DNA from: an uncultured Phocaeicola sp.
Lineage (GTDB): Bacteria > Bacteroidota > Bacteroidia > Bacteroidales > Bacteroidaceae
Direction of reading: 5' to 3'
DNA length: 64,000 nucleotides
NCBI GenBank assembly: GCA_958434805.1
Contig: CAUBDX010000009.1
Location: 14,259-78,258 of the forward strand
Below, piece after piece: positions 27,973 through 37,243 of the stretch. The number at the start of each line of letters is the position of its first letter. The stretch's first letter is position 1. The position numbers were made by a program, and so were the translations under genes. A model generated the notes under the pieces. It searched no databases and was not told the origin of the DNA. It was given only the letters and a program-made list of their open reading frames with translations.

Positions 27973-28431
27973 ATGAACTTGTTATTTACCTATCCTGAAA
28001 CAATAGTCGACGGTGAAGGCATCCGCTATTCCATCTATCTGGCCGGATGCCGTCACCATTGTCGCGGTTGCCAGAATCCCGAATCCTGGAATCCATCGGC
28101 AGGCACTCCGCTCACACCGGAAAAAATAGAAAAAATGATCTGCGAAATAAATGCCAATCCATTATTGGACGGAATCACCTTTTCCGGTGGAGATCCACTT
28201 TATCATCCCCAAGAATTCCTGGCTCTGGTCAAACAGATCAAAGAAGCTACCGGACAAAACATCTGGTGTTATACTGGATATACATTTGAACAGATACAAA
28301 ACGATGAAATGTTAAAACCGATACTGGATTATGTGGATGTTATAGTAGACGGACGATTTGAGCCGGATTTGTACTCTCCTTACTTGGAATTTCGGGGCAG
28401 CAGTAATCAACGCATCATCCGTGTGCGATAA
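27973..28431 (+). CDS. nrdG: Anaerobic ribonucleotide reductase activating protein (radical SAM)
   Basis: This 152-residue radical-SAM activase generates the glycyl radical on NrdD using S-adenosylmethionine and a [4Fe-4S] cluster. The cluster motif CRHHCRGC (CxxxCxxC) is at about residues 26-33, followed by the SAM-binding [10 protein letters not shown] near residue 70. The size is normal for NrdG. It is the second gene of the nrdDG operon and is followed by a terminator. Confidence 0.96.
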   Translation: MNLLFTYPETIVDGEGIRYSIYLAGCRHHCRGCQNPESWNPSAGTPLTPEKIEKMICEINANPLLDGITFSGGDPLYHPQEFLALVKQIKEATGQNIWCYTGYTFEQIQNDEMLKPILDYVDVIVDGRFEPDLYSPYLEFRGSSNQRIIRVR

Positions 28432-28444
28432 CGCTAAAAGAAAT

Positions 28445-28491
28445 AAAAAAGGGGTGTTTTCTTGATATATATCATGAATTCACCCTTTTTT
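28445..28491 (+). terminator. Terminator of nrdDG
   Basis: An A-rich arm ending GGGGTG (28445-28456) pairs, with one bulged G, to CACCCTTTTTT (28481-28491), which supplies the U tract. It is 14 bp past the nrdG stop. Confidence 0.8.
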
Positions 28492-28513
28492 ATGTTTTTC
28501 AGCATATATTTAC

Positions 28514-28543
28514 TTGCTAATTTCAAGAAAAGCCGTACCTTTG
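28514..28543 (+). promoter_or_regulatory. Promoter of the candidate non-coding RNA
   Basis: A TTG -33 element (28514-28516) and TACCTTTG -7 box (28536-28543) are separated by 19 bp, the favoured Bacteroides spacing. No gene start follows it for several hundred bases. Confidence 0.75.
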
Positions 28544-28549
28544 CAATGT

Positions 28550-28867
28550 GGTTGTGAAACCAAATATTAAGTTAATAAAGAAAAGAACAAAATTAGGTAT
28601 TAAGTATTAAGGTAAAGATTTTAATTTAAGGTATTAGATTTAGGTAAAGAAAGATTGATTTAGAAAGGTATTAGTAGTAAGATTTAAGGTAATTAGAAAA
28701 AGAAAGTTTTCAGGAGATTAGTTTTATAGGTATTAAAAGAGTTGTTTTTTTAGGTACAAGAGAGAGAGGATAACACAACTGAGACGAGAAAGATGAAAAG
28801 AACCCCATAATGGAGGGGGGTTCTTCAGGATGTGAGCGGGTTTGATAAAAACTTTCGCTCTTTTTTT
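28550..28867 (+). ncRNA. Candidate unannotated small RNA (C-depleted, about 320 nt)
   Basis: A good promoter, no credible reading frame and a double hairpin terminator define a transcript of about 320 nt. From 28589 to 28710 the forward strand has no C for 122 bases, with recurring GGTATTA and GGTAAAG words. Near the 3' end a hairpin AAGAACCCC/GGGGTTCTT (28798-28806 with 28817-28825) precedes a terminator stem starting GAGCG (28834) and ending CGCTC (28860), followed by seven T. It does not look like tmRNA, RNase P RNA or a known riboswitch to me. Confidence 0.6.
28834..28867 (+). terminator. Terminator of the candidate small RNA
   Basis: A stem of GAGCGGG pairing with CTTTCGCTC through G-U wobbles is followed by TTTTTTT, a typical intrinsic terminator. 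Confidence 0.75.
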
Positions 28868-28911
28868 ATGTCTTTTTTTCACCACGGGAGAGAAACAATA
28901 TAAAAAACGCA

Positions 28912-28951
28912 GATTTCCGCAAAGACGATTGATTCAATCTTTGCGGAAATC
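28912..28951 (-). terminator. Terminator of the tsaB-rseP cluster
   Basis: Perfect 14-bp arms GATTTCCGCAAAGA (28912-28925) and its complement (28938-28951) lie 53 bp past the rseP stop. TGCGTTTTTTATA follows on the reverse strand. Confidence 0.88.
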
Positions 28952-29004
28952 CGTGCCTATCGGCATTGTTATAAAAATGCCGTGTCCTTTTCTGTCATGC
29001 AGAC

Positions 29005-30348
29005 CTAGAACAAGAATCGCATGATATCATTAAAGTTCGCCCAAATGAGCAAGGCAAACAGTAAAAACATACCTACCATCTGTGCATATTCCATAAACTT
29101 GTCACTCGGCTTACGGCGGGCAATGATTTCATAAAGCAGGAATAATACATGTCCGCCATCCAATGCCGGAATAGGCAGAATATTCATAAACGCAAGAATG
29201 ATTGACAGAAAAGCAGTCATTTCCCAAAAACGATGCCAATCCCATACTTTCGGAAAAATACTTCCTATCGTTCCAAAACCACCTACGCTCTTGGCTCCTT
29301 CCTTAGTGAACACATATTTCATATCGTTCACATATCCCTTCAACGTATTTACCCCCAATTGCACCCCGGCAGGAAAAGATTCAAAGAAACCAAATTCACG
29401 GGTTGTTTCTTTATAATCAGCCAATGAAGAGAATGTTGCACCCACTCTAAACAAAGAGTCTGTACGCACCGTCACGGTGTCACGCAGTCCGTTACGCGAA
29501 TATACCATTTGTAGAGAAGCATCTTTATCTCCTGTAGCTTCCGCATCAGCCTGCATATTATCCAGTTTTTCCACCAATGCATTCCATGAGTTCAACCTCT
29601 CGCCATTGACCGCGACCAGACTATCTCCCTTCTGTATACCGGCCTTATCCAAGCCACCGCCCGGTATCACCGAGTCAACGACATTAGGAACTAACGCCGT
29701 AACAAACATCGGATCATCCTTTGCTATATCCAACAAGCTGATCTCAGGCATATATACTTCGGCTTCCTTTCCGTCGCGCAATACAGTCACTGTACGTGCC
29801 TCAGCAATATCACGAAGCATATCCACCCCGAAACGCTCCAATGGTTTTTCATCTGCACGAAGAAGAATATCACCGTCACGGAAACCTATTTCCCGGGCAC
29901 GCTCATTAAATTTCATACCATGAGTCATGTCTTGCAGCGATACAAAAGAATCTCCCCAATGGAATAAAATCATGGAATAGATGAAGATAGCCAGCAAGAA
30001 ATTCATCAAGACACCACCCACCATGATAAGCAGACGCTGCCAAGCCGGTTTTGAACGAAATTCCCATGGCTTAGCAGGCTGTTTCATCTGCTCGGTATCC
30101 ATAGACTCGTCTATCATACCCGAAATTTTCACATATCCCCCCAAAGGCACCCAGCCAATACCATATTCCGTATCACTGTTCTTCGGTTTGAATTTGAACA
30201 AAGAAAACCACGGATCAAAAAATATGTAGAACTTCTCTACTCTTACTTTAAAAAGACGTGAAAAAAGAAAATGTCCTCCCTCATGAATAATGACCAATAA
30301 TGAAAGGCTCATTATCAATTGAAGAGCACGAATCAAAAATGTTTCCAT
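29005..30348 (-). CDS. rseP: Site-2 membrane metalloprotease RseP
   Basis: This 447-residue zinc protease cleaves within the membrane and in other bacteria releases envelope-stress sigma factors and clears signal peptides. The zinc motif HEGGH is in the first membrane helix near residue 22. Two PDZ-like regions follow (one around GGGLDKAGIQKGDSLVAVNG), and the third zinc ligand motif LPIPALDGGHVLFLLYE is near residue 395. Four membrane segments are visible. It is the last gene of a leftward cluster, 56 bp after dxr. Bacteroides has many anti-sigma factors that could be substrates; which ones is unknown. Confidence 0.95.
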   Translation of the reverse strand: METFLIRALQLIMSLSLLVIIHEGGHFLFSRLFKVRVEKFYIFFDPWFSLFKFKPKNSDTEYGIGWVPLGGYVKISGMIDESMDTEQMKQPAKPWEFRSKPAWQRLLIMVGGVLMNFLLAIFIYSMILFHWGDSFVSLQDMTHGMKFNERAREIGFRDGDILLRADEKPLERFGVDMLRDIAEARTVTVLRDGKEAEVYMPEISLLDIAKDDPMFVTALVPNVVDSVIPGGGLDKAGIQKGDSLVAVNGERLNSWNALVEKLDNMQADAEATGDKDASLQMVYSRNGLRDTVTVRTDSLFRVGATFSSLADYKETTREFGFFESFPAGVQLGVNTLKGYVNDMKYVFTKEGAKSVGGFGTIGSIFPKVWDWHRFWEMTAFLSIILAFMNILPIPALDGGHVLFLLYEIIARRKPSDKFMEYAQMVGMFLLFALLIWANFNDIMRFLF

Positions 30349-30404
30349 CTAACTATTTACTATTTTATAATTTATAATTAACATAATTCTCTGCCAACTA
30401 CCAT

Positions 30405-31553
30405 TTAAGATGACAAAAGGGACAACGCTACCCGACGCGCCTCAGCATCAGTATCCACATAGTCTTCATAAGTCGGTTCCTTGATATAAGCAACTTTACC
30501 CATAGTCTGTTCTATGACATCACTCATACCCAGGAAAGATATTTTGTCTTTCAGGAAAGCATCCACCACCACTTCATTAGCTGCATTCACTATACAGGGC
30601 ATATTTCCGGCCCGATACAAAGCCTCGTATGCCAATGCCAAATTACGAAAACGTTTGGTATCAGGCTGTTCAAAAGTCAGGTCTGTTATACGGGCAAAAT
30701 CCAACCGCTCGAAAGAAGATTTCACGCGCTCCGGATACGAAAAAGCATATTGAATAGGCAAACGCATATCGGGCATGCCCAACTGTGCTTTCACGGCCCC
30801 ATCCTCAAACTGCACCATAGAATGAATGACAGATTGTGGATGAACTACCACTTCAATTTGCTCCGGACGCATTCCGAATAACCATTTAGCCTCAATCACT
30901 TCAAACCCTTTGTTCATCATGGAAGCCGAATCAATGGTTATCTTCGCTCCCATCTCCCAATTGGGATGCTTCAAAGCTTGTGCTTTGGTCACTGTTTGCA
31001 ACTGCTCCATGGTATAAGTACGGAACGGCCCTCCTGAAGCTGTCAAGATCACTTTCTCCAACCGGTTATTTATTTCCAGACACTGGAAGATAGCCGAATG
31101 CTCCGAATCCACGGGAAGTACAGGTGTATGGTACTGATTTGCCAGTGCATTAATCAACTCCCCGGCTACAACCAGTGTTTCTTTATTAGCCAAAGCAATA
31201 GCTTTACCTGCCTTTATCGCATTTATAGTAGGACGCAATCCGGCATAACCTACCATAGAAGCCAGTACAATGTCAATAGGTTGTGATTCCACAATTTGAG
31301 AGAGCGCATCCGCTCCTGCATATACTTTGACAGGCAGATCACTCAGCGCCTCTTTCAATTGAAGGTATTTTTCCTCATTGGCTATCACTACCGCCTCGGG
31401 CATGAACTTACGGGCTTGTTCTACCAATAAATCGACCCTGTTATTGGCTGTCAACGCATAGACCTCATATAAATCTGGATGTTCCTCTATTACCTGTAAA
31501 GCTTGTGTACCGATAGAGCCGGTAGAACCTAATATCGCTATTTGTTTTTTCAT
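30405..31553 (-). CDS. dxr: 1-deoxy-D-xylulose 5-phosphate reductoisomerase
   Basis: This 382-residue enzyme makes 2-C-methyl-D-erythritol 4-phosphate in the MEP isoprenoid pathway, using NADPH and a divalent metal. The nucleotide-binding start is KKQIAILGSTGSIGTQAL. The metal and substrate site is visible in VDSEHSAIFQCLE, with TASGGPFR and the flexible loop HPNWEMGAKITIDSASMMNK. The frame is open to 31646, overlapping the upstream peptidase gene; the ATG at 31553, 7 bp after the peptidase stop, starts the canonical protein. It acts in the same pathway as ispF at 40.6 kb. It is the target of fosmidomycin. Confidence 0.97.
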   Translation of the reverse strand: MKKQIAILGSTGSIGTQALQVIEEHPDLYEVYALTANNRVDLLVEQARKFMPEAVVIANEEKYLQLKEALSDLPVKVYAGADALSQIVESQPIDIVLASMVGYAGLRPTINAIKAGKAIALANKETLVVAGELINALANQYHTPVLPVDSEHSAIFQCLEINNRLEKVILTASGGPFRTYTMEQLQTVTKAQALKHPNWEMGAKITIDSASMMNKGFEVIEAKWLFGMRPEQIEVVVHPQSVIHSMVQFEDGAVKAQLGMPDMRLPIQYAFSYPERVKSSFERLDFARITDLTFEQPDTKRFRNLALAYEALYRAGNMPCIVNAANEVVVDAFLKDKISFLGMSDVIEQTMGKVAYIKEPTYEDYVDTDAEARRVALSLLSS

Positions 31554-31560
31554 AATGTTG

Positions 31561-32418
31561 TTAAAATACAATGTATTTTGAGGGATCAATCGCACGTCCC
31601 TTATGCCATAATTCGAAATGCAGATGCGGTCCGGTAGTTTTTTCACCGGTATTTCCTACCAATGCAATAGCTTCACCACCTTTCACCGGATCTCCTTCTT
31701 TCTTTAATAACGAACCACAATGTTTATACACCGACACAAAATCCTGTCCATGCTGTATCTGAATAACATAACCGGTTTCTGCCGTATAAGTAGACAAAAT
31801 CACTGTCCCATCCAATGTTGCCAACACACTTTCATTTGGATTAGCGGCAATGTCCACACCGTAATGCCTGTTCTCCAAGTCAAAATTAGATGACATCATG
31901 CCCCGTGTAGGACGGTAGAATATCAATCCGGAAGCGGCATTATTATCATCAACAGCCGTCAGATTATATCGTTCCGATTCTTCATATTGCTTGCGAAACT
32001 CTTCTTCCTGCCTGGTACGTTCCATCAAAGAATCAGAACGAAGAATGGTCAGAGAGTCGATAGATTGGACTGTATCAGCTTTTACTTTCCCGCTAAATAT
32101 ATCCTGAATGTTCATGATATACATATTCTGCCTCGTCACCACTTGTTGTAACGAATCGACCCGCAAGGCATTGGTCACCACCTGCGCACGTACCTCACTG
32201 TTCATATATCCCGGCAAATAGTTACGTAAAGGAGTAAAAACAATGATAGTTGCCGAAATCAGGAAAATTACCGTTACGGCAGACAGCAATACAGACACAC
32301 CATTGAGTTTGGAAACGTGCAGTCCCACAATCTCCTCCAACGTATTTTCATTGGTAATGGTCAGTTTATACTTAAACTTGAAATTATGCCAAAATGCTTT
32401 CCTTCCTTTTTTCTTCAT
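31561..32418 (-). CDS. M23 (LytM-like) peptidoglycan endopeptidase, membrane anchored
   Basis: This 285-residue protein has a short cytoplasmic tail, one membrane helix at about residues 48-70, a coiled-coil linker (about 75-150) and a C-terminal M23 domain. The zinc ligands are visible in RHYGVDIAA (HxxxD) and HLHFELW (HxH), so the active site is complete. It would cut cross-link peptides in the periplasm during wall growth. An upstream GTG at 32427 is also possible. Lying between rimM and dxr with 18- and 7-bp gaps, it belongs to the same transcript as murA. Confidence 0.92.
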   Translation of the reverse strand: MKKKGRKAFWHNFKFKYKLTITNENTLEEIVGLHVSKLNGVSVLLSAVTVIFLISATIIVFTPLRNYLPGYMNSEVRAQVVTNALRVDSLQQVVTRQNMYIMNIQDIFSGKVKADTVQSIDSLTILRSDSLMERTRQEEEFRKQYEESERYNLTAVDDNNAASGLIFYRPTRGMMSSNFDLENRHYGVDIAANPNESVLATLDGTVILSTYTAETGYVIQIQHGQDFVSVYKHCGSLLKKEGDPVKGGEAIALVGNTGEKTTGPHLHFELWHKGRAIDPSKYIVF

Positions 32419-32436
32419 TGTGCGCACCTTCTATAT

Positions 32437-32955
32437 TTATATCAAGCCATCAGGTACTTCGACCGTCAGCAAACGCTTTTTCTTATCCAATTTGATGATA
32501 AATTCCTCGTGGGCAGGCAGCAAAAGTTCCTCGCCATCCTTCTCAATGGCAAAAAGGACATTCATCGTACTGTCATCCACCGCCACAATCTCGCCCAACT
32601 CACCATGATTCACATCTTCCACCTTAAAGCCAATAAAATAGTTCCAGGTAGGTATATCATCCGAATCTTCCTCCTCACCGACATATTTCTTCGGGAAATA
32701 GACCTCTACATTCGTAAACATACGGGCCTTTTCCGAGGTATCCACCCCTTCCAGTTTGACTAAAGCAGTGGTATCTGAACGAAAACGATACTCTTCAATA
32801 AAGAAAGGCACGAATATACCGTCTAACAAACAGACCAGATACTCACATTCCACACGGTCAAAAATATCATCCGTAAAAGTGAATGAGATTTCTCCTTTTA
32901 CTCCATGCGGTTTGTTGAATATACCAATCTTGAAAACTTCATCTTTCTTAATCAT
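32437..32955 (-). CDS. rimM: Ribosome maturation factor RimM
   Basis: This 172-residue protein helps assemble the 30S subunit head around S19. The N-terminal RimM domain begins [16 protein letters not shown], and the C-terminal PRC-barrel contains [18 protein letters not shown] and ends with [17 protein letters not shown]. In many bacteria rimM sits in the rpsP-trmD operon; here it is instead between murA and the M23 peptidase, the usual Bacteroidales order. Confidence 0.95.
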   Translation of the reverse strand: MIKKDEVFKIGIFNKPHGVKGEISFTFTDDIFDRVECEYLVCLLDGIFVPFFIEEYRFRSDTTALVKLEGVDTSEKARMFTNVEVYFPKKYVGEEEDSDDIPTWNYFIGFKVEDVNHGELGEIVAVDDSTMNVLFAIEKDGEELLLPAHEEFIIKLDKKKRLLTVEVPDGLI

Positions 32956-32966
32956 GATTGATTTCT

Positions 32967-34271
32967 CTAAATTCTAGTAATACGTGCGCCAAGCGCATTC
33001 AAACGCTGGTCTATATTCTGATATCCCCGGTCTATCTGCTCTATATTGTGTATGCGGCTTATACCGTCGGCACTCATTGCCGCTATCAGCAAAGCAATAC
33101 CGGCACGGATATCGGGTGAAATCATATTTCCGGCGCGAAGCTGGAAATTACGGTCATGCCCTATCACAACGGCACGATGAGGGTCACATAATATAATCTG
33201 TGCTCCCATATCTATGAGCTTGTCCACAAAGAACAGGCGGCTTTCAAACATCTTCTGATGAATCAGTACACTGCCTTTCGCCTGTGTAGCCACCACCAGT
33301 ACCACACTGAGCAAGTCGGGAGTCAGCCCCGGCCAGGGAGCATCTGCTATGGTCATAATAGAGCCATCAATAAACGATTCTATCTGATAATGTTCCTGCT
33401 CGGGGATAAACAGATCATCTCCCCGCTGTTCCACTCTGATACCTAAACGACGGAAACTTTCTGGAATAATGCCCAAATTTTCATGCGATACATTCTTAAT
33501 GGTAAGCTCACTTCCTGTCATAGCTGCCATTCCGATAAAACTGCCTACTTCAATCATATCAGGCAACACCCGATGCGTACAGCCATGCAGACTTTCCACT
33601 CCTTCAATAGTCAGCAAATTAGATGCAATACCGGAAATCTTCGCCCCCATGCGGTTCAACATACGACAAAGTTGTTGCAGATAAGGTTCACAAGCTGCGT
33701 TGTAAATGGTCGTTTTGCCCTTCGCCAGGACAGAAGCCATCACAATATTAGCCGTACCGGTAACCGAAGCTTCATCCAGCAACATATAAGTACCTTCCAA
33801 ATGCTCTGCGCAAATACTGAAAACACTTCGTTCCTCATCATAATTAAAACAGGCTCCCAGTTTCTGAATACCGATAAAGTGAGTGTCCAAACGCCGGCGG
33901 CCAATCTTGTCACCGCCCGGTTTTGAAATCAAAGCCTTTCCAAAACGGGCAACCAACGGACCAACCAACATGACTGATCCACGCAGACTGGAACATTTCT
34001 TTAAGAATTCATCACTCTCCAAGTAGTTCAAATCCACAGTGTCAGCCTTAAATGTATACGAATCAATCCCTGTTTTTGATACCTTGACACCCATATCACG
34101 TAACAACTGAATCAGATTGTTCACATCCAGAATGTCCGGAATATTAGTTACGGTCACTTCTTCCGAAGTCAGCAGAGTGGCACAAAGAATCTGTAACACT
34201 TCATTTTTAGCACCTTGCGGGTGTATTTCGCCGTGCAATTTATGTCCTCCTTCAATTACAAACGAAGCCAT
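32967..34271 (-). CDS. murA: UDP-N-acetylglucosamine 1-carboxyvinyltransferase, Cys-to-Asp variant
   Basis: This 434-residue enzyme transfers enolpyruvate from PEP to UDP-GlcNAc, the first committed step of peptidoglycan synthesis. The two-domain EPT fold begins with [20 protein letters not shown]. The active-site loop is [13 protein letters not shown], in which Asp121 (codon at 33909-33911, GAC) stands where E. coli has Cys115. That cysteine is what fosfomycin alkylates, and natural Asp variants are intrinsically resistant while still active. It lies between DUF4290 and rimM with gaps of 18 and 11 bp. Confidence 0.97.
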   Translation of the reverse strand: MASFVIEGGHKLHGEIHPQGAKNEVLQILCATLLTSEEVTVTNIPDILDVNNLIQLLRDMGVKVSKTGIDSYTFKADTVDLNYLESDEFLKKCSSLRGSVMLVGPLVARFGKALISKPGGDKIGRRRLDTHFIGIQKLGACFNYDEERSVFSICAEHLEGTYMLLDEASVTGTANIVMASVLAKGKTTIYNAACEPYLQQLCRMLNRMGAKISGIASNLLTIEGVESLHGCTHRVLPDMIEVGSFIGMAAMTGSELTIKNVSHENLGIIPESFRRLGIRVEQRGDDLFIPEQEHYQIESFIDGSIMTIADAPWPGLTPDLLSVVLVVATQAKGSVLIHQKMFESRLFFVDKLIDMGAQIILCDPHRAVVIGHDRNFQLRAGNMISPDIRAGIALLIAAMSADGISRIHNIEQIDRGYQNIDQRLNALGARITRI

Positions 34272-34289
34272 GGTATCATTTTTTAGGAA

Positions 34290-34916
34290 TTAATATTTCT
34301 TTCTTTGGTTGTTGTTTTGTTGCGGTCTGCGCTGATTGTTGTTCTGTTGCGGCCTGCGTGGAACATAAACACGTTGCTGTTCATTCAAATGCAGGTCTTC
34401 AGGGGTCAGATTAATCATTCCCTTAGAGTAATCGCGAAGATCATCCAAGATTTTCTGATCCTCCACCCCGTCTTTGTTCCAGTTCAGGAAACATTTCTTC
34501 ATGTGGTTTGCAATCAGGCTGATCAGCTGCTTCTTCTCCTCACCTTCCGGATAGTCCACTGCCTTTTTAATCATGCTCTCCAAAATACGTCCATAATGAC
34601 GGTAACGGATTCCATTATGCGGATAAGGCAACATATCGGGTTTCACCTCCAGGCTTTCTTTCTTCACAATTTCATACGGATAATCGATATCCAGCTTGAA
34701 ATCGGCCATAATAGCCAAATGATCCCATAATTTATGTTTGAAATCGGGCACATCCCGCAAATGCGGAAACATACCGCCCATAATGTTGATAATCGTGTTC
34801 GCACAACGTTGGCGCTCAGCTCTGTCCTCGATGGTCAAGGCGTGGTCTACCATGTTCTGCACACTTCTGCCATATTCAGGAAGGGGTAAAGTTCGTTGTT
34901 GAGTATTATACTCCAT
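34290..34916 (-). CDS. DUF4290 family protein
   Basis: This 208-residue cytoplasmic protein of unknown function is found almost only in Bacteroidota, typically just upstream of murA as here. The folded part (about residues 1-180) starts MEYNTQQRTLPLPEYGRSVQ and is mostly helical and charged. The tail is low complexity: two copies of RPQQNNNQR followed by KKY, encoded by a 24-bp DNA repeat. The basic, Gln/Asn-rich tail could bind RNA or another polyanion. The constant linkage with murA and rimM suggests a role in wall synthesis or ribosome assembly; this is only inference. Confidence 0.85.
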   Translation of the reverse strand: MEYNTQQRTLPLPEYGRSVQNMVDHALTIEDRAERQRCANTIINIMGGMFPHLRDVPDFKHKLWDHLAIMADFKLDIDYPYEIVKKESLEVKPDMLPYPHNGIRYRHYGRILESMIKKAVDYPEGEEKKQLISLIANHMKKCFLNWNKDGVEDQKILDDLRDYSKGMINLTPEDLHLNEQQRVYVPRRPQQNNNQRRPQQNNNQRKKY

Positions 34917-34962
34917 ATATATTTAAAATTTATGATTTATGCACTGATTTGTTCATCGGCTG

Positions 34963-35652
34963 TTACAAAAGCTTTTTGGGTTTGGAAGCTACAAACTCTT
35001 TCAAATAGAAAGGCTCAAAATAAGCCACATCCTTAAAGTTCTGCCTTACCATTTCCTTTTCTGCCAATGGGAACATCCATTTACCTAACGGACGGATGTC
35101 ATCAATAAAATGAGCATTGGGATGAGTAATCTGCCCACGGCATTTGGCTGCACCGTTACCAAAAAAATAGACCGGATGTTCATTCAGGAACTCCAAATAG
35201 GAATGCTCATCAACAATATCGGCGGCAATTTCCCTTTTCACGCCCAATGCGCGGTCATAAACAGCTGCATAGACTTCCATGCGACGTGCGTCTATCATAG
35301 GACAGAGCAAGGCATCCTCAGGCAAATCATGATGTAACAACACCGGCACACACAACACCTCCAATGTCGGCAGACCGATAAGTGGCAAATTACGTCCATA
35401 GCAAATACCCTTCGCCATAGAAACACCAATACGCAGCCCTGTGTACGAGCCGGGCCCGCAACTCACAGCCACTGCATCCAACGGCATACCATGACTGTCG
35501 ACAAAAGATAAAGCCTCATCTACAAATACGCCCAGCTGCACGGCGTGTGAAGGTCCTTTCAAATCCTCTTTGGAGAACACCGCCAATCCATCCTCACTGA
35601 CGGCAACAGAGCAGGCCTCTGTTGAAGTTTCAATATGCAAAATACACGACAT
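34963..35652 (-). CDS. tsaB: tRNA threonylcarbamoyladenosine biosynthesis protein TsaB
   Basis: This 229-residue protein is the TsaD partner in making t6A at position 37 of ANN-decoding tRNAs. It has the ASKHA fold of the family: ILHIETSTEACSVAVS at the start and VSCGPGSYTGLRIGVSMAKG near residue 65. The catalytic metal-binding histidines of TsaD are missing, as expected for TsaB. It is the first gene of the long leftward cluster and has a promoter immediately upstream, divergent from yicC. Confidence 0.95.
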   Translation of the reverse strand: MSCILHIETSTEACSVAVSEDGLAVFSKEDLKGPSHAVQLGVFVDEALSFVDSHGMPLDAVAVSCGPGSYTGLRIGVSMAKGICYGRNLPLIGLPTLEVLCVPVLLHHDLPEDALLCPMIDARRMEVYAAVYDRALGVKREIAADIVDEHSYLEFLNEHPVYFFGNGAAKCRGQITHPNAHFIDDIRPLGKWMFPLAEKEMVRQNFKDVAYFEPFYLKEFVASKPKKLL

Positions 35653-35679
35653 AATGCTCTACTTATATAATATAATCTG

Positions 35680-35729
35680 CAAATATACACTTTTATTTAT
35701 ACTTCATTTCCATAAAAAGATTACTTTTG
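35680..35729. promoter_or_regulatory. Divergent promoter pair (tsaB cluster / yicC)
   Basis: The reverse strand reads TATATTTG at 35687-35680 for the tsaB cluster. The forward strand reads TACTTTTG at 35722-35729, 18 bp before the yicC start. Both fit TAnnTTTG. Confidence 0.7.
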
Positions 35730-35747
35730 CAAAAAAACATATTAGTT

Positions 35748-36623
35748 ATGATACAGTCAATGACCGGATACGGTAAAGCAACCGCTATATTCGGAGAAAA
35801 AAAAATTAACGTAGAGATCAAGTCTTTAAATAGTAAAGCAATGGACTTGTCTACACGGATCGCTCCTTTATACCGTGAAAAAGAAATGGAAATCCGCAAT
35901 ATGATTTCCAAATCATTGGAACGCGGTAAAGTTGATTTCAGCCTGTGGATAGAGAAAGACGTTTCGGATACAGCCACTCCCATTAACGCCGCCCTTGTAG
36001 AAAACTACTACAATCAGATAAAATCTATTTCCGAAATGACCCATATACCAATGCCCGAAGATTGGTTTGCAACCCTTCTACGAATGCCTGATGTACTGAC
36101 CAAAGCCGATGTACAAGAACTTTCGGAAGACGAATGGGAGGTAGTCCGCCGGGTAGTGGAAGAGGCCATCAACCATTTGGTAGATTTCCGCAAACAGGAA
36201 GGAAGCGCCTTGGAAAAGAAATTCAACGAAAAGATTGACAACATCGAGCGTTTGTTAAAGTCCATCGAACCCTACGAAACAGAGCGTGTAGCCAAGATAC
36301 GTGAACGCATTACAGATGCTTTGGAAAAGACCATCAGTGTGGATTATGATAAAAACCGCCTGGAGCAAGAATTGATTTATTACATTGAAAAATTAGATAT
36401 TAACGAAGAGAAACAACGACTGAGCAATCACTTGAGATATTTCCGTGAAACCATGGCAGGCGGTCATGGACAAGGAAAAAAACTTGGTTTCATAGCACAG
36501 GAAATGGGACGCGAAATCAATACGACCGGCAGCAAATCCAATCATGCCGAAATGCAAAACATCGTAGTGCAGATGAAGGACGAACTGGAACAAATCAAAG
36601 AACAGGTGTTAAATGTAATGTAA
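35748..36623 (+). CDS. yicC: YicC family endoribonuclease-like protein
   Basis: This 291-residue protein belongs to the YicC family, whose E. coli member is an RNase affecting small RNA turnover. The conserved start is MIQSMTGYGKATAIFGEKKI. The C-terminal DUF1732 segment shows EQELIYYIEKLDINEEKQRL and ends with GQGKKLGFIAQEMGREINT and TGSKSNHAEMQ. A 7-residue extension to 35727 would overlap the promoter box, so the ATG at 35748 is chosen. It is followed by gmk, a pairing conserved across many bacteria. Confidence 0.94.
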   Translation: MIQSMTGYGKATAIFGEKKINVEIKSLNSKAMDLSTRIAPLYREKEMEIRNMISKSLERGKVDFSLWIEKDVSDTATPINAALVENYYNQIKSISEMTHIPMPEDWFATLLRMPDVLTKADVQELSEDEWEVVRRVVEEAINHLVDFRKQEGSALEKKFNEKIDNIERLLKSIEPYETERVAKIRERITDALEKTISVDYDKNRLEQELIYYIEKLDINEEKQRLSNHLRYFRETMAGGHGQGKKLGFIAQEMGREINTTGSKSNHAEMQNIVVQMKDELEQIKEQVLNVM

Positions 36624-36669
36624 CCGGTTCACATACCGGACACCATTCTCATAAGCAAAGAATCAAGAT

Positions 36670-37239
36670 ATGGCAACAGGAAAACTTATCATTTTTTCAG
36701 CCCCCTCAGGTTCGGGCAAATCAACCATTATCAACTATCTGTTGACACAAAACCTGAACCTGTCTTTCTCTATTTCTGCCACCAGCCGCCCTCCTCGCGG
36801 AAAAGAACGGCATGGTGTGGAATATTTCTTCCTATCTCCTGAGGAATTCAGACAACGCATTGCCAATAATGAATTTCTGGAATACGAAGAAGTATACGAA
36901 AACCGTTTCTACGGAACCTTGAAAGCACAAGTGGAAAAACAATTGGAAGCCGGACAAAATGTGATTTTTGACGTAGATGTGGTAGGCGGATGTAATATCA
37001 AAAAATATTATGGCAGCCGCGCATTGTCTGTTTTCATTCAACCACCCAGTGTAGAAGAACTCCGTAAACGCCTGCAAGGCCGTGGTACTGATGCCCCCGA
37101 AGTGATTGAAAGCCGAATTGCAAAAGCAGAATTCGAATTGGGGTTCGCCGATAAATTCGATACCGTGATAGTAAATGACGATTTGGAGAAGGCAAAGGCG
37201 GAAGCACTGAAAGTTATTAGAAACTTTATTGAACAATAA
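36670..37239 (+). CDS. gmk: Guanylate kinase
   Basis: This 189-residue enzyme converts GMP to GDP with ATP. The P-loop SAPSGSGKSTI is at residues 9-19. The GMP-binding region is seen in SATSRPPRGKERHGVEYFFL, and the lid segment in RGTDAPEVIESRIAKAEFE. The length is typical. It lies 46 bp after yicC and 4 bp before the small membrane protein, within one transcript reaching nadD. Confidence 0.97.
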   Translation: MATGKLIIFSAPSGSGKSTIINYLLTQNLNLSFSISATSRPPRGKERHGVEYFFLSPEEFRQRIANNEFLEYEEVYENRFYGTLKAQVEKQLEAGQNVIFDVDVVGGCNIKKYYGSRALSVFIQPPSVEELRKRLQGRGTDAPEVIESRIAKAEFELGFADKFDTVIVNDDLEKAKAEALKVIRNFIEQ

Positions 37240-37243
37240 GACG

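Noticed and set aside
28842..29024. 60-codon forward frame after the candidate small RNA
   Set aside because: It crosses two terminators and lacks a ribosome binding context; the start lies within a terminator hairpin.
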